Shown: positions 8,170 through 15,716, counted from the first letter of the stretch. The stretch: 42,499 bases of DNA from CAZABG01 sp964460985 (GCA_964460985.1 CAYWQX010000017.1:1-42499); one strand, 5' to 3'. Numbers and translations are program-made. Notes: generated by a model not told the origin, from the sequence alone.

Positions 8170-9156
8170 TTAATCCCTCATATGTTGGTAGGCCAAATCG
8201 GTCACTTCACGACCGCGTGGCCCTCTTCTTAAAAAACCTTGCATGATTAAATAAGGTTCATGCACCTCTTCTATGGTGTGAGGCTCCTCGCCAATCGTGG
8301 CGGCAATCGTAGTTAAACCTACGGGCCCTCCCTTATGGTGATGAATCAGAGTCTGGAGAATCTTTTTATCGGTCTCATCCAGTCCCTTTTCATCTATCTG
8401 CAAAAGGTCAAGCGCCTGATGGGCGACAGCGTCATCCATTTTCCCTTTCGCTTTCACTTGAGAAAAGTCTCTCACCCATTTGAGAAGGTTGTTTGCGACT
8501 CTAGGAGTGCCTCTCGAACGATCTGCAATGGCTTTAGCCGTCGTTTCATTTAGATCAATATTTAAAAGCTTCCCCGTTCGCTTTAAAATCTCAACTAATT
8601 CTCTCGGGGGATAATAATCTAAACGCAGGTTTAAGGCAAAACGAGATCTCAAGGGGGAAGAGATAAGTCCAAGCCTTGTGGTGGCAGCAACTAACGTGAA
8701 ATGACTAAGCTTCACCTGGATAGAGCGTGCCGCGGGACCTGAATCAATCATTAAATCGAGTTTAAAATCTTCCATGGCAGGATAGAGATATTCTTCAATC
8801 GATCGTGGCAGCCGGTGAATTTCATCGATAAAAAGAACGTCACCTTCTTTAAGCGAAGTCAATAAGCCCGCCAAATCTCCTGCTTTCTCAAGCACAGGAC
8901 CCGATGTTACGACAAGTTTAGTTCCCATCTCTTGCGAGATGATGTGGGAAAGGGTTGTTTTTCCAAGCCCAGGAGGGCCTGAGAATAAGATATGGCCAAG
9001 AGTCTCTCGTCTCCCCTTGGCCGCTTGAATAAAAACGTCTAGCTTATCGATGACCCCTGATTGCCCCACAAACTCTTGCAGAGCTTTAGGGCGAAGAGGC
9101 GCTTCGAAAATTTTATCTTCTTTGGTAAACGTCGATTCGACAAACCGATTTTGCAT
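8170..9156 (-). CDS. ruvB: Holliday junction branch-migration ATPase RuvB
   Basis: Hexameric motor that drives Holliday junction migration with RuvA. Walker A is GPPGLGKTT (60-68), Walker B LFIDEIHRL (108-116), sensor 1 ATTRLG (158-163), and the arginine finger is in PLRSRF (168-173). The C-terminal winged helix (GGPVGLTTIA, residues ~275 on) is complete. Length 328 is typical. The gene starts 12 bases after the transporter stop and ends one base before the SpoIID-like start, so all three are probably co-transcribed. Confidence 0.97.
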   Translation of the reverse strand: MQNRFVESTFTKEDKIFEAPLRPKALQEFVGQSGVIDKLDVFIQAAKGRRETLGHILFSGPPGLGKTTLSHIISQEMGTKLVVTSGPVLEKAGDLAGLLTSLKEGDVLFIDEIHRLPRSIEEYLYPAMEDFKLDLMIDSGPAARSIQVKLSHFTLVAATTRLGLISSPLRSRFALNLRLDYYPPRELVEILKRTGKLLNIDLNETTAKAIADRSRGTPRVANNLLKWVRDFSQVKAKGKMDDAVAHQALDLLQIDEKGLDETDKKILQTLIHHHKGGPVGLTTIAATIGEEPHTIEEVHEPYLIMQGFLRRGPRGREVTDLAYQHMRD

Positions 9157-9168
9157 ACGGCAAACATA

Positions 9169-10497
9169 TCACAGAATCCCCAGTGCATTCAAGAAGACTA
9201 AGAAAATTAATGCGGGCGCCGTATATTTAATAGTGAACCAGAAATAATTCTTCACGATCGGTTTTAATTCATGCTCTTCGGTTAAAAACTTGTAGGCCGG
9301 TTTAAATCCCCACACATAGCCAACCATAATTACAGCTAATAAACCGCCTAATGGAATTAATATTGAATTACAAATCAAATCCATCATTTCTAAAAAATTA
9401 AAACCAGAGTCTTTTAATACACTTGTTGAAAGAGCAGATGGAACTCCAATGAGAAACGCAAACGCCCCGACCGCCATGGTTGCAGAGTGCCTACCCCACT
9501 TCTTCTCTTCCATAAGATACGCAATGGAAGGCTCCATCGCAGAAATTTCTGAAGTGAGCGCCGCTAGCACGACTAATAAGAAAAAGAGCGCAGCGATGAA
9601 GGCCCCCCCGGGAATGGAGTTAAACACGACGGGAAGCGTTTGAAATATTAAGCCGGGTCCTTGTCCAGGCTCGACGCCCTGAGAAAAAGCGATGGTAAAA
9701 ATGGCAAAAGTCGCGAGCAAAGAAACTACCGTGTCCATTATAACAACGGGAACCAAAGAGCCTAAGACAGGCTCTTTTTCTCTCATGTAGCTTCCATAAG
9801 TCACCATAGTTCCTTGACCCAAACTCAAGGTAAAAAAGGAGTGACCTAAAGCTGCAAGCCACGCTGCCGGCGTCAAGAGAGTCCAATCAGGGTTTAATAA
9901 AAAGGCAAGAGCCGATCCGCTATTAGGCAAGCTAATCCCCTTTAATACTAAACCGATCAAAATAATAAATAGCGCAGGCATCATAATTTTATTAGCCCGT
10001 TCAATCCCGTTTTTCACGCCGCAGTATAAAACCGATAAGCACGCAGCCATAAAGAGAAAGTGAAACGAAAGACCCCAAAAAGGATGAGAAGTTAAGGCAT
10101 CAAAATGAAGGGATGCCTGCTCGGTCGAGGTGAATTGAAGAGATCCCATGACGGCTTCAAATAGATAGCCAAGCACCCAGCCGGCCACTGCACTATAAAA
10201 GGTGCTGACCAAAAAACCGGTTAAAATCGTTAACGCCCCCGCTTTTCTCCATTTATTTCCTCCCAGCTTTTCAAACGCTTTGGCGGGATTCGCATGAGTC
10301 TTTTTTCCAATTAAAATTTCGGAGATAAAAACAGGAAATCCGATGAGCAACATGCAGAGAAGGTAGATCGCAATGAAAGCTGCGCCCCCATTTTTGCCTA
10401 CCATGTAGGGAAATCTCCAGATATTGGCAAGACCGATTGCAGAGCCTGCAACGGCTAAAATAAAACCAATCTGCGTCCCCCAAGTTTCTCTCTTCAT
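9169..10497 (-). CDS. Sodium-dependent transporter, SNF (neurotransmitter symporter) family
   Basis: An inner-membrane sodium symporter with about eleven to twelve hydrophobic segments, probably importing an amino acid or related compound; the substrate cannot be read from sequence. The family signature GSAIGLANIWRFPYMVGKNG is close to the N terminus. A start further upstream (10563) is possible, but I chose ATG 10497 because the protein then begins MKRETWGTQIGF as in relatives and the start has a clear GGGAG site. That gives 442 residues. A strong promoter at 10526-10555 precedes it. First gene of the run with ruvB and the SpoIID-like gene. Confidence 0.9.
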   Translation of the reverse strand: MKRETWGTQIGFILAVAGSAIGLANIWRFPYMVGKNGGAAFIAIYLLCMLLIGFPVFISEILIGKKTHANPAKAFEKLGGNKWRKAGALTILTGFLVSTFYSAVAGWVLGYLFEAVMGSLQFTSTEQASLHFDALTSHPFWGLSFHFLFMAACLSVLYCGVKNGIERANKIMMPALFIILIGLVLKGISLPNSGSALAFLLNPDWTLLTPAAWLAALGHSFFTLSLGQGTMVTYGSYMREKEPVLGSLVPVVIMDTVVSLLATFAIFTIAFSQGVEPGQGPGLIFQTLPVVFNSIPGGAFIAALFFLLVVLAALTSEISAMEPSIAYLMEEKKWGRHSATMAVGAFAFLIGVPSALSTSVLKDSGFNFLEMMDLICNSILIPLGGLLAVIMVGYVWGFKPAYKFLTEEHELKPIVKNYFWFTIKYTAPALIFLVFLNALGIL

Positions 10498-10525
10498 GTA
10501 AACTCCCGTTTTAAATAATTGAAAT

Positions 10526-10555
10526 ATTATAGATGAGGTTGCACTTATATCGCAA
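10526..10555 (-). promoter_or_regulatory. Sigma-70-type promoter for the SNF transporter operon
   Basis: Reading on the minus strand: -35 TTGCGA (complement of 10550-10555), 18-bp spacer, -10 TATAAT (complement of 10526-10531). It is correctly placed for the start at 10497. It interlocks with the divergent promoter at 10539-10568. Confidence 0.65.
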
Positions 10556-10568
10556 TGAAGCATATATT
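10539..10568 (+). promoter_or_regulatory. Sigma-70-type promoter for the translocon-like operon
   Basis: -35 TTGCAC (10539-10544), 18-bp spacer, -10 TATATT (10563-10568), predicting a start near 10575. A GAGG ribosome site at 10580-10583 lies five bases before the ATG at 10589, so the leader would be only about 14 bases. Confidence 0.55.
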
Positions 10569-10588
10569 GATTCTTTCATGAGGTTAAT

Positions 10589-11107
10589 ATGGCTATTAAA
10601 ACGAGTGAAGTAACTGAAGTACAAGCCGCCGCATCGGACCTAGACCTTGAGAATATTTCTCTCGAAAGTCTGATCCTCCTTATCAACTCTGAAAGACTTA
10701 AAACCCTTCAAGAGCAAACTGCCGCAGAATTTAAAGAGCTGAAAGAGCGTCAAGAAAAAGTTAGAAAACTCCACTCCATCTTGCAAACCCTTAATAAAGA
10801 GACCAATGAAAAGGGGGAGATTGACCTTTCTAAAAAGAAAGAAATTCAAGATGAGCTCAAAACCCTCAAAGATCACGACATTCCTGTTAAAGAGGATAAA
10901 ACCAAATACAATAAAGATGAGAGAGAGCGTCTTTGCGAAAGCATTAAAATGACGATTGAAGATCTGAATGTCCAAAACGATATGCAGCTTCAAAAAATTT
11001 CTCGCCTGACGAACGAAAGATATGAATCGTTTCAAATGGCAAGATCTATTTTGAAACCGCTCCATGACGATAAGCACAATAAAGCAAGAGCACTCGCCGG
11101 CAGATGA
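10589..11107 (+). CDS. Coiled-coil protein, candidate type III tip/accessory component
   Basis: First gene of a four-gene operon, 172 residues, acidic/basic and without any hydrophobic segment. Two long helices are predicted by eye: about 45-75 (EFKELKERQEKVRKL) and 108-160, ending with DMQLQKISRLTNERYESFQM. A helical hairpin plus a long C-terminal amphipathic helix is the layout of hydrophilic translocators (LcrV, IpaD, EspA types), and the gene order tip - chaperone - translocator - translocator parallels lcrV-lcrH-yopB-yopD. Sequence similarity is too weak to assign it; it could also be an accessory protein like CT577 of Chlamydia. Overlaps the next gene by ATGA. Confidence 0.7.
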   Translation: MAIKTSEVTEVQAAASDLDLENISLESLILLINSERLKTLQEQTAAEFKELKERQEKVRKLHSILQTLNKETNEKGEIDLSKKKEIQDELKTLKDHDIPVKEDKTKYNKDERERLCESIKMTIEDLNVQNDMQLQKISRLTNERYESFQMARSILKPLHDDKHNKARALAGR

Positions 11108-11454
11108 TTGCAAGCTACGATAGGGCATGGGCTTTTTACGAGTATAATCGTTATGAAGAAGCACAAGCGCAGTTTCAGCTTCTTTTAGTGAAACACCCTC
11201 ATCGCGCTTTATACTGGAAAGGACTCGGCCACACTTTTAAAATGCAGCAAAAATATCAAGAGGCTTTAGACGCCTACCGGATAGCCATTTTGCTCGGCGA
11301 AAAAGATCCTCTCTTTCTCATTCACGTGGCGGAGTGTTTAAGATTTACTGAAGACAAACCTAGAATTCAAACCTTTCTCTCCTGGATTGAAAAGAAAATC
11401 GAGAAGAAGTTTCTTCCCTGGCTTTCTGAAATCAAAAAAGTGTGGTGCTCATGA
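11104..11454 (+). CDS. SycD/LcrH-like TPR chaperone of type III translocators
   Basis: A 116-residue all-helical protein with TPR units: YDRAWAFYEYNRYEEAQAQF (5-24), then ALYWKGLGHTFKMQQKYQEA and PLFLIHVAECL. This is the class II type III chaperone pattern, which keeps the two translocator proteins soluble before secretion. Usual SycD/LcrH proteins are about 160-230 residues, so this one is short, mainly at the N terminus. It is linked by ATGA overlaps to the genes on both sides. The genomic setting directly upstream of two hydrophobic candidates supports the call. Confidence 0.75.
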   Translation: MIASYDRAWAFYEYNRYEEAQAQFQLLLVKHPHRALYWKGLGHTFKMQQKYQEALDAYRIAILLGEKDPLFLIHVAECLRFTEDKPRIQTFLSWIEKKIEKKFLPWLSEIKKVWCS

Positions 11455-12335
11455 TAACTAAAATTTCGCAGCCAACTGTTACGACTGAAATTCAAAAGTT
11501 AAGCGCTGATGCATCCAATAAAGTCTCAAGCGCTCTTAAATCGAAAGATACGATCGAAACCAAGCCTGCTGAGCAAGAAGCGTCCTTTTGGGGCCAGATT
11601 TGCAGCTGGTTTTGGGGCCTTTTCTCTTCCAAGGAATCCAATAAAACCGCCCCCGATTCGGAATCTCTTACGGTGGATCCGAGTCAAATCAGCCACAAAC
11701 CGCGGCTTGAGCGTCCCGAAAATGATCAGATCCGAAAGATCAATCAGCACTTGTCCGAAACGAGCCATCGCATGAAAGAAATCACCGATGATATCTGCGA
11801 TGAAATCGGGCTTGAAAAGGAGTGGGTGGCCGCTCAAATCAGACAGATTAATCTTCGGAAGGACTCGGCCCACTTAGATGATGAAGAGATGATTCGCCTG
11901 CATACCGCGATAAAAAACATCCGTGAAAAAATCGATGACGTGCTCCAAGAAAAATTGAAAAAAGGGACCACCGGCAGGATCCTCGATATGATCGGCTGGG
12001 GTAACGCAGCTCTTTGCTTAGCCACCTTCATTGTGGTCGCAGGCCTTGCGGTCTCCATCGGAACCGGAAATATTCCTGGAGTGATCCTTCTTTTACAAGG
12101 AGCCGGCTCTATCGTCGGCGGCGCCGTTCAATTTGCCAATTCGCTAAACAAAAAACAGCAAAATGATTTAAACTCCGCGATCTTTGGCGCAAGAGACGAT
12201 AGACGTAATGCGTTCGACAAGCTCTCTTCGACCAGCGAGTCAAAAATGGCTCACACCGATGCTGTCTTACAAACCTATAAAGACCTTTCCCAGATTGAAT
12301 CCAACCGTTTTGAAACCATAAGGGATACACCATGA
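11451..12335 (+). CDS. Putative type III translocator, SctE (YopB/CopB) type
   Basis: 294 residues from ATG 11451, which overlaps the chaperone stop as ATGA; a GTG start at 11442 is less likely. The protein has a polar Ser/Thr-rich N terminus, amphipathic helices (about 90-170), then two closely spaced hydrophobic segments (near 180-203, ALCLATFIVVAGLAVSIGTG, and 207-228, VILLLQGAGSIVGGAVQFA), then a polar helical C terminus. Two TM segments after an N-terminal coiled region is the SctE architecture. It is markedly smaller than chlamydial CopB (around 490 residues). The call rests on architecture and operon context, not on recognised sequence motifs. Confidence 0.7.
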   Translation: MITKISQPTVTTEIQKLSADASNKVSSALKSKDTIETKPAEQEASFWGQICSWFWGLFSSKESNKTAPDSESLTVDPSQISHKPRLERPENDQIRKINQHLSETSHRMKEITDDICDEIGLEKEWVAAQIRQINLRKDSAHLDDEEMIRLHTAIKNIREKIDDVLQEKLKKGTTGRILDMIGWGNAALCLATFIVVAGLAVSIGTGNIPGVILLLQGAGSIVGGAVQFANSLNKKQQNDLNSAIFGARDDRRNAFDKLSSTSESKMAHTDAVLQTYKDLSQIESNRFETIRDTP

Positions 12336-12916
12336 GATACACGATCGATACCATGATTGAACAAATCACCCTTGAGGAAAATAAACTAAATACCTGCTCT
12401 GAGAAAGAGAAAGAGATTATCCTTAGCCGAATCGATCAAATGATCTCCGATCTTTGCCAGCTGATGTTCTTCGAGCTTGGAAAAACTCAAAAAGAGATCG
12501 AAGAAAAAACTAAGGAAATGAAGCGCATCTTTCGTAAACAGGTGCAAGATGATATGACCTCCGTCAGGCAGCTTGTGATCGATTCCATTTCCGCTGCCGT
12601 TCAAATTGGCGGCGGTGTGGCAGTCGGCTGGGGCGCTTTCTCTACAACAGCCAGTGCCAAACTACTCACTAAAGTGGGTGGAGCGGCTCAGTCGATCGGT
12701 CAAGGGGTAGGCCAAGCAGGCAACATTTCACGCGGCTTTAAAGATGCCGAGCAATTTAAAGATCAAGGTCTCTATGAAGACAGCCAGCGCTCCATCAGCG
12801 AAAGCCACGATTCCTACCGCGAAGCTTTAGAGCAGCGTAAACGGCAAGCTCAAACCGCTCGCGATGAAGATGGCAAAAAGTTCTCCATCAAACGAGAGCT
12901 CACCTCTCACAGATAA
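12332..12916 (+). CDS. Putative type III translocator, SctB (YopD/CopD) type
   Basis: 194 residues, joined to the preceding gene by ATGA. Helical N terminus (15-80), one Gly/Ala-rich hydrophobic segment (about 85-112, AAVQIGGGVAVGWGAF), then an amphipathic, Gln/Arg/Glu-rich C terminus (135-194). A single TM segment with a C-terminal amphipathic region is the layout of minor translocators. It is less than half the size of chlamydial CopD. Last gene of the operon; an inverted repeat follows 10 bases later. A small unrelated membrane protein is the main alternative. Confidence 0.65.
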   Translation: MRYTIDTMIEQITLEENKLNTCSEKEKEIILSRIDQMISDLCQLMFFELGKTQKEIEEKTKEMKRIFRKQVQDDMTSVRQLVIDSISAAVQIGGGVAVGWGAFSTTASAKLLTKVGGAAQSIGQGVGQAGNISRGFKDAEQFKDQGLYEDSQRSISESHDSYREALEQRKRQAQTARDEDGKKFSIKRELTSHR

Positions 12917-12925
12917 AAATTATCC

Positions 12926-12960
12926 TTTCCATCCTGTTATAAAAAATTTCAGGATGGAAA
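12926..12960 (+). terminator. Hairpin after the translocon-like operon
   Basis: Perfect 11-bp arms TTTCCATCCTG (12926-12936) and CAGGATGGAAA (12950-12960) with a 13-base A/T-rich loop, 10 bases past the last stop. No T-run follows, so it may be a terminator of low efficiency, an mRNA-stabilising hairpin, or part of the repeat family to its right. Confidence 0.5.
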
Positions 12961-12966
12961 TGTCAC

Positions 12967-13048
12967 CTCAGCGCCTCTGCGTTTTTTTCTTTCCTGAACA
13001 TAAGATATTGTTCATGAATTAAAAAATTTCAACTTTAGAGGCGCAGAG
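12967..13048. repeat. Inverted repeat with CTCxGCGCCTCT arms
   Basis: Arms CTCAGCGCCTCT (12967-12978) and AGAGGCGCAGAG (13037-13048) match at 11 of 12 positions. Between them lies a second stem, TGAACA (12995-13000) and TGTTCA (13009-13014). I associate this kind of CTCTGCGCCTCTGCG string with dispersed intergenic repeats, but cannot test copy number here. Confidence 0.55.
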
Positions 13049-13104
13049 AAAAGCAACAATTTCTTATTATTTAGTTATTATTACATAGGATAATGTTTTT
13101 GTTT

Positions 13105-13192
13105 ATCCTGCGCTCGACAGCGATCCTGCCTATCCTGTTATTATTCAATTTTGAAATAACAGGATAGGCAGGATCGCTGTCGAGCGCAGGAT
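13105..13192. repeat. Perfect 38-bp inverted repeat
   Basis: The arms 13105-13142 and 13155-13192 are exact reverse complements, separated by a 12-base A/T-rich loop. Each arm contains the hexamer ATCCTG three times (for example GCGATCCTGCCTATCCTG). The structure ends 27 bases before the antitoxin-like ATG. It would form a very stable hairpin or cruciform. Confidence 0.95.
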
Positions 13193-13219
13193 CAAACGAA
13201 AGAGGCTAACCGTTAACGA

Positions 13220-13430
13220 ATGTCAAATCAACCCCGTAACGGCAAAGTAAAACTAACCGTCGAATGCACTTTAGACGAAAGAACTTATATCAAAAGATTG
13301 GCTGCTAAAAACCATCTAACCATCAGCGATTACATTTTATCGTTTGTAAGACCCGAAATGCCAAAACGTTAAACGTTCTAAAGACTTAGAAGATTTCTGG
13401 GCTTCTGTAGGGATTGATCCATATGCATAA
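13220..13430 (+). pseudogene. Ribbon-helix-helix-type antitoxin-like gene, frameshifted
   Basis: ATG at 13220 opens a 50-residue frame (MSNQPRNGKVKLTVE...) ending at TAA 13370-13372. It has the short beta-strand then two-helix pattern of ribbon-helix-helix antitoxins (VKLTVECTLDERTYIKRLA, then HLTISDYILSF). A 7-bp tandem duplication AAACGTT (13364-13370, 13371-13377) creates the stop. Removing one copy would continue the protein for 17 residues (SKDLEDFWASVGIDPYA) to TAA 13428-13430, giving 67 residues. The 50-residue form retains the DNA-binding part and may still be made. Confidence 0.65.
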
Positions 13431-13494
13431 AATTGTATGGGAAAAAGATGTGGTAGAAGAGTTAGAAATTATCATTCGAATAGAATGGTTTTAA
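13423..13494 (+). pseudogene. Truncated toxin-like frame (23 aa)
   Basis: An ATG within the last codons of the reconstructed antitoxin frame (ATGCATAA overlap) starts MHKIVWEKDVVEELEI and stops after 23 residues. The overlap and the K-I-x-W...L start resemble the N terminus of RelE/ParE-type toxins, but so little remains that this is a weak inference. Confidence 0.4.
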
Positions 13495-13513
13495 TTCCTG
13501 TCGCTCGATCAAC

Positions 13514-14167
13514 TTACCTTTTAATTTGAATATAGACGTCGGCCCAGCCCCATGTGAAGGGGGCAGGAAATTGATGGGTCACGCGGAAGTCGGGATGATA
13601 GTCTGTGAGAGGATACGATACGGTGATGATCTTATCCCCTTTCTTAAAACGGGCCGCTAGAGCAGTGATAGTGTCGTCTGAAAGTGCGCTCCCGTAGAGA
13701 TAAAAGACATTCCCCTTCGAGAGCTGAGTTTTCAAAAAATCATTATTGATAAAGGCGATGTTTTCGAGCTTTTGCCTTTGAACAATTTGATTGGCATACG
13801 TTACATAGTCGGGGATCTCTTCGATGGCAAACACTTTGCATCCTAAAACGCCCCAAAGCCAAAAGGCGGTGCGTCCGCGCCCTGATCCGAGCTCATAGAC
13901 CACATCGGATGATTGAATATCCCCTTTTTGAGCAATCAGATCGAGAGTGGTTAGAGGGGTTTCCCCGTAAACATAGACCTCTTCATCTCCCCTCTTTTGA
14001 TGGAATTTGCGAGAGATTTTAAAGGGATTTTGGAAGAAATAGAGCGATAGAAGCGCAAGATCGGCGCGGGCAAATTTAGGGTATTTATAGTAGCGAAAAA
14101 CGACTTGAGCGTATTCCACCCCATTCAGGCAAGCGACTTTAAATTTGAGAGCTAAAAGCTTTATCAT
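13514..14167 (-). CDS. Class I SAM-dependent methyltransferase, unknown substrate
   Basis: 217 residues. A class I motif I, VVYELGSGRGRTAFWL, lies near residues 88-103, followed by an acidic strand end (FAIEEIPDY) for the ribose and NNDF as motif IV-like loop. The basic, aromatic N terminus (YYKYPKFARADLALLSLYFF) may hold an amphipathic or membrane-contacting helix. The layout recalls DOT1-like/small-molecule methyltransferases; the substrate is not predictable. Its ATG overlaps the mgtE stop by four bases, so it is probably translated with mgtE. Confidence 0.75.
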   Translation of the reverse strand: MIKLLALKFKVACLNGVEYAQVVFRYYKYPKFARADLALLSLYFFQNPFKISRKFHQKRGDEEVYVYGETPLTTLDLIAQKGDIQSSDVVYELGSGRGRTAFWLWGVLGCKVFAIEEIPDYVTYANQIVQRQKLENIAFINNDFLKTQLSKGNVFYLYGSALSDDTITALAARFKKGDKIITVSYPLTDYHPDFRVTHQFPAPFTWGWADVYIQIKR

Positions 14168-15633
14168 ACCACGAAGGTGTAAACGAGTCTTGCAACAAGG
14201 AAGAACATAAGGGTTGAAAGCACATCATTGCAAGCAGTAACAATAGGACCCGAGGCAACCGCCGGATCTACGCCAAAACGGTTAAAGAAAAAGGGCGAAA
14301 GAGAGCCAAGTGTAGTCGCGGTAAGGCAAGCCGCAAAAACCCCTAAACCCACCATGAGGACAAGGGCCACGGTATTTTCCCCGAGCACATGGATGCCAGT
14401 CGCATTTAGAAGATAGATAAAGCCGGCCGATAATATACCGAAGATAAGTCCGATCATAATGCCGATCAGCATCTCCTTCGTGATCGCATCGCGTCTTGAG
14501 CCGTAGGAGAGCTCTCCTGTGGCAAGCCATCTTACAAGGATGGTGGAACATTGAATCCCGACATTTCCGGACATGCCAGTAATAAGGGGTATAAAGAGAG
14601 GGACGAAAGCAAACCAGTTTCTGCCGTAAAAATGGGTCATGGCGGCGACTGAGACTAAACTTGCGCAAAGCGTCACTAGCAGCCAAGGCGCTCTCCACAA
14701 GATCCTTTTAAACATAGGTTCATGTTCAGAGACATCTTCAGCGGTACCTGCAATCGATGCGATCGTATTATCGGCAATATCTTCCATCGCCTCCACCACG
14801 TCTTCGTAGGTAATGATTCCCAACAGATGATTTTTCTCATCGACGACAGGAAGCGCCGGAATTTTATATCGTTCTACCACGTCCACCACTTCATCTCGGG
14901 AAGCTTCTGCCTCAACGGTATGGAGGATCGGCCGCATGACCTGTCTTAGAGGAAGGTAATGGGGGTTGATAATAAGGGTGCGTGCAGGGACGTATCCGAT
15001 TAACTCCCCCGACTCATTTAAAACGAAGATTCGGCGGGTCAGATCGATACCGGGATTTTCGCGGATTTGCTGGGCCACTTCACCGATAGAAGTATTCAAT
15101 GGAAAGGCAAAAAACTCGTTTGTCATAAGACGGCCGGCAGAATTACGGTCATGCTGCTGAAGCTCATAGATACGGGCCGCTTTTTTAGGCTCTAGAAGAT
15201 CCATCACCCTTCTAAAACGGCGATCGGACATATCGTCTAATATCCATACCGCCTCGTCCGGAGGCATATTTTCAATTAAAGATTTGATTTCCTGGTCCGA
15301 TATTTGACGGAAAATGGCGACACGGGTGCTTGAACCCGTGTTGATCATAAAAATAGTTTTAGCAAAAAGATCGGGAAGATTTTCATAGACCACAACTCTT
15401 TCCTGAGCCGGAAGGCGGGTTACCGCATAGGCTAAGTCGACAGGGTCATATTCGCTTGCTATTTTGACGATATCATGGTGAAGAAGCTGCGAAGAGGCGT
15501 TATCAAAAGCTTCTTCCAGCTTTTGATTGAGTTCATCGTCAAGCTGGGAAGTCTTCGAATCAAGAATGCTTCCACCATGGACCGGCTCTTCGATGGGATC
15601 TTCTTCATCCCTGATCTCTTCTCTCTCCTTCAT
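14164..15633 (-). CDS. mgtE: Magnesium transporter MgtE
   Basis: Dimeric inner-membrane magnesium channel gated by its cytosolic domain. Order: a helical MgtE N domain (about 35-165), a CBS pair (170-295, including LPVVDEKNHLLGIITYEDVV), a plug helix, then five TM segments (about 310-489). The pore signatures MSGNVGIQCSTILVRWLATG and VDPAVASGPIVTACND are present. 489 residues, slightly longer than the usual 450 because of an acidic N-terminal extension. Divergent from typA, co-transcribed with the methyltransferase. Confidence 0.95.
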   Translation of the reverse strand: MKEREEIRDEEDPIEEPVHGGSILDSKTSQLDDELNQKLEEAFDNASSQLLHHDIVKIASEYDPVDLAYAVTRLPAQERVVVYENLPDLFAKTIFMINTGSSTRVAIFRQISDQEIKSLIENMPPDEAVWILDDMSDRRFRRVMDLLEPKKAARIYELQQHDRNSAGRLMTNEFFAFPLNTSIGEVAQQIRENPGIDLTRRIFVLNESGELIGYVPARTLIINPHYLPLRQVMRPILHTVEAEASRDEVVDVVERYKIPALPVVDEKNHLLGIITYEDVVEAMEDIADNTIASIAGTAEDVSEHEPMFKRILWRAPWLLVTLCASLVSVAAMTHFYGRNWFAFVPLFIPLITGMSGNVGIQCSTILVRWLATGELSYGSRRDAITKEMLIGIMIGLIFGILSAGFIYLLNATGIHVLGENTVALVLMVGLGVFAACLTATTLGSLSPFFFNRFGVDPAVASGPIVTACNDVLSTLMFFLVARLVYTFVV

Positions 15634-15686
15634 GCCGAAAGTATAGGAAAAAATAGCCTATAAAACAAGTTTATTGAAGAAATACC

Positions 15687-15716
15687 TTACAAAAGGCTAT
15701 TCTTTTAGTCTTTAAA
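15687..15716 (+). promoter_or_regulatory. Possible promoter of typA
   Basis: -35 TTACAA (15687-15692), 18-bp spacer, -10 TTTAAA (15711-15716) in the 97-bp divergent gap between mgtE and typA. Spacing to the ATG at 15731 leaves a very short leader. Moderate match only. Confidence 0.35.

Larger units (their letters stand above)
12917..13513. other. 597-bp repeat-rich region with decayed toxin-antitoxin remnant
   Basis: No intact long gene. It holds four stem-loops (12926-12960, 12967-13048, 12995-13014, 13105-13192), an antitoxin-like frame with a 7-bp duplication (13220-13430) and a truncated toxin-like frame (13423-13494). It looks like a scar left by a small mobile or repeat-associated module between the translocon operon and the methyltransferase gene. 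Confidence 0.7.

Noticed and set aside
10640..11164. Antisense 174-residue frame over the first translocon gene
   Set aside because: It is a mirror of a Lys/Glu/Leu-rich coiled coil; the plus frame has promoter, GAGG site and ATGA coupling.
11526..11873. Antisense frame in the two-TM translocator candidate
   Set aside because: No start signal, composition typical of a shadow frame, and the plus-strand operon is tightly coupled here.
13105..13192. CRISPR repeat or tRNA-like structure
   Set aside because: There is one inverted repeat, no spacer array, and no cloverleaf or anticodon arm.
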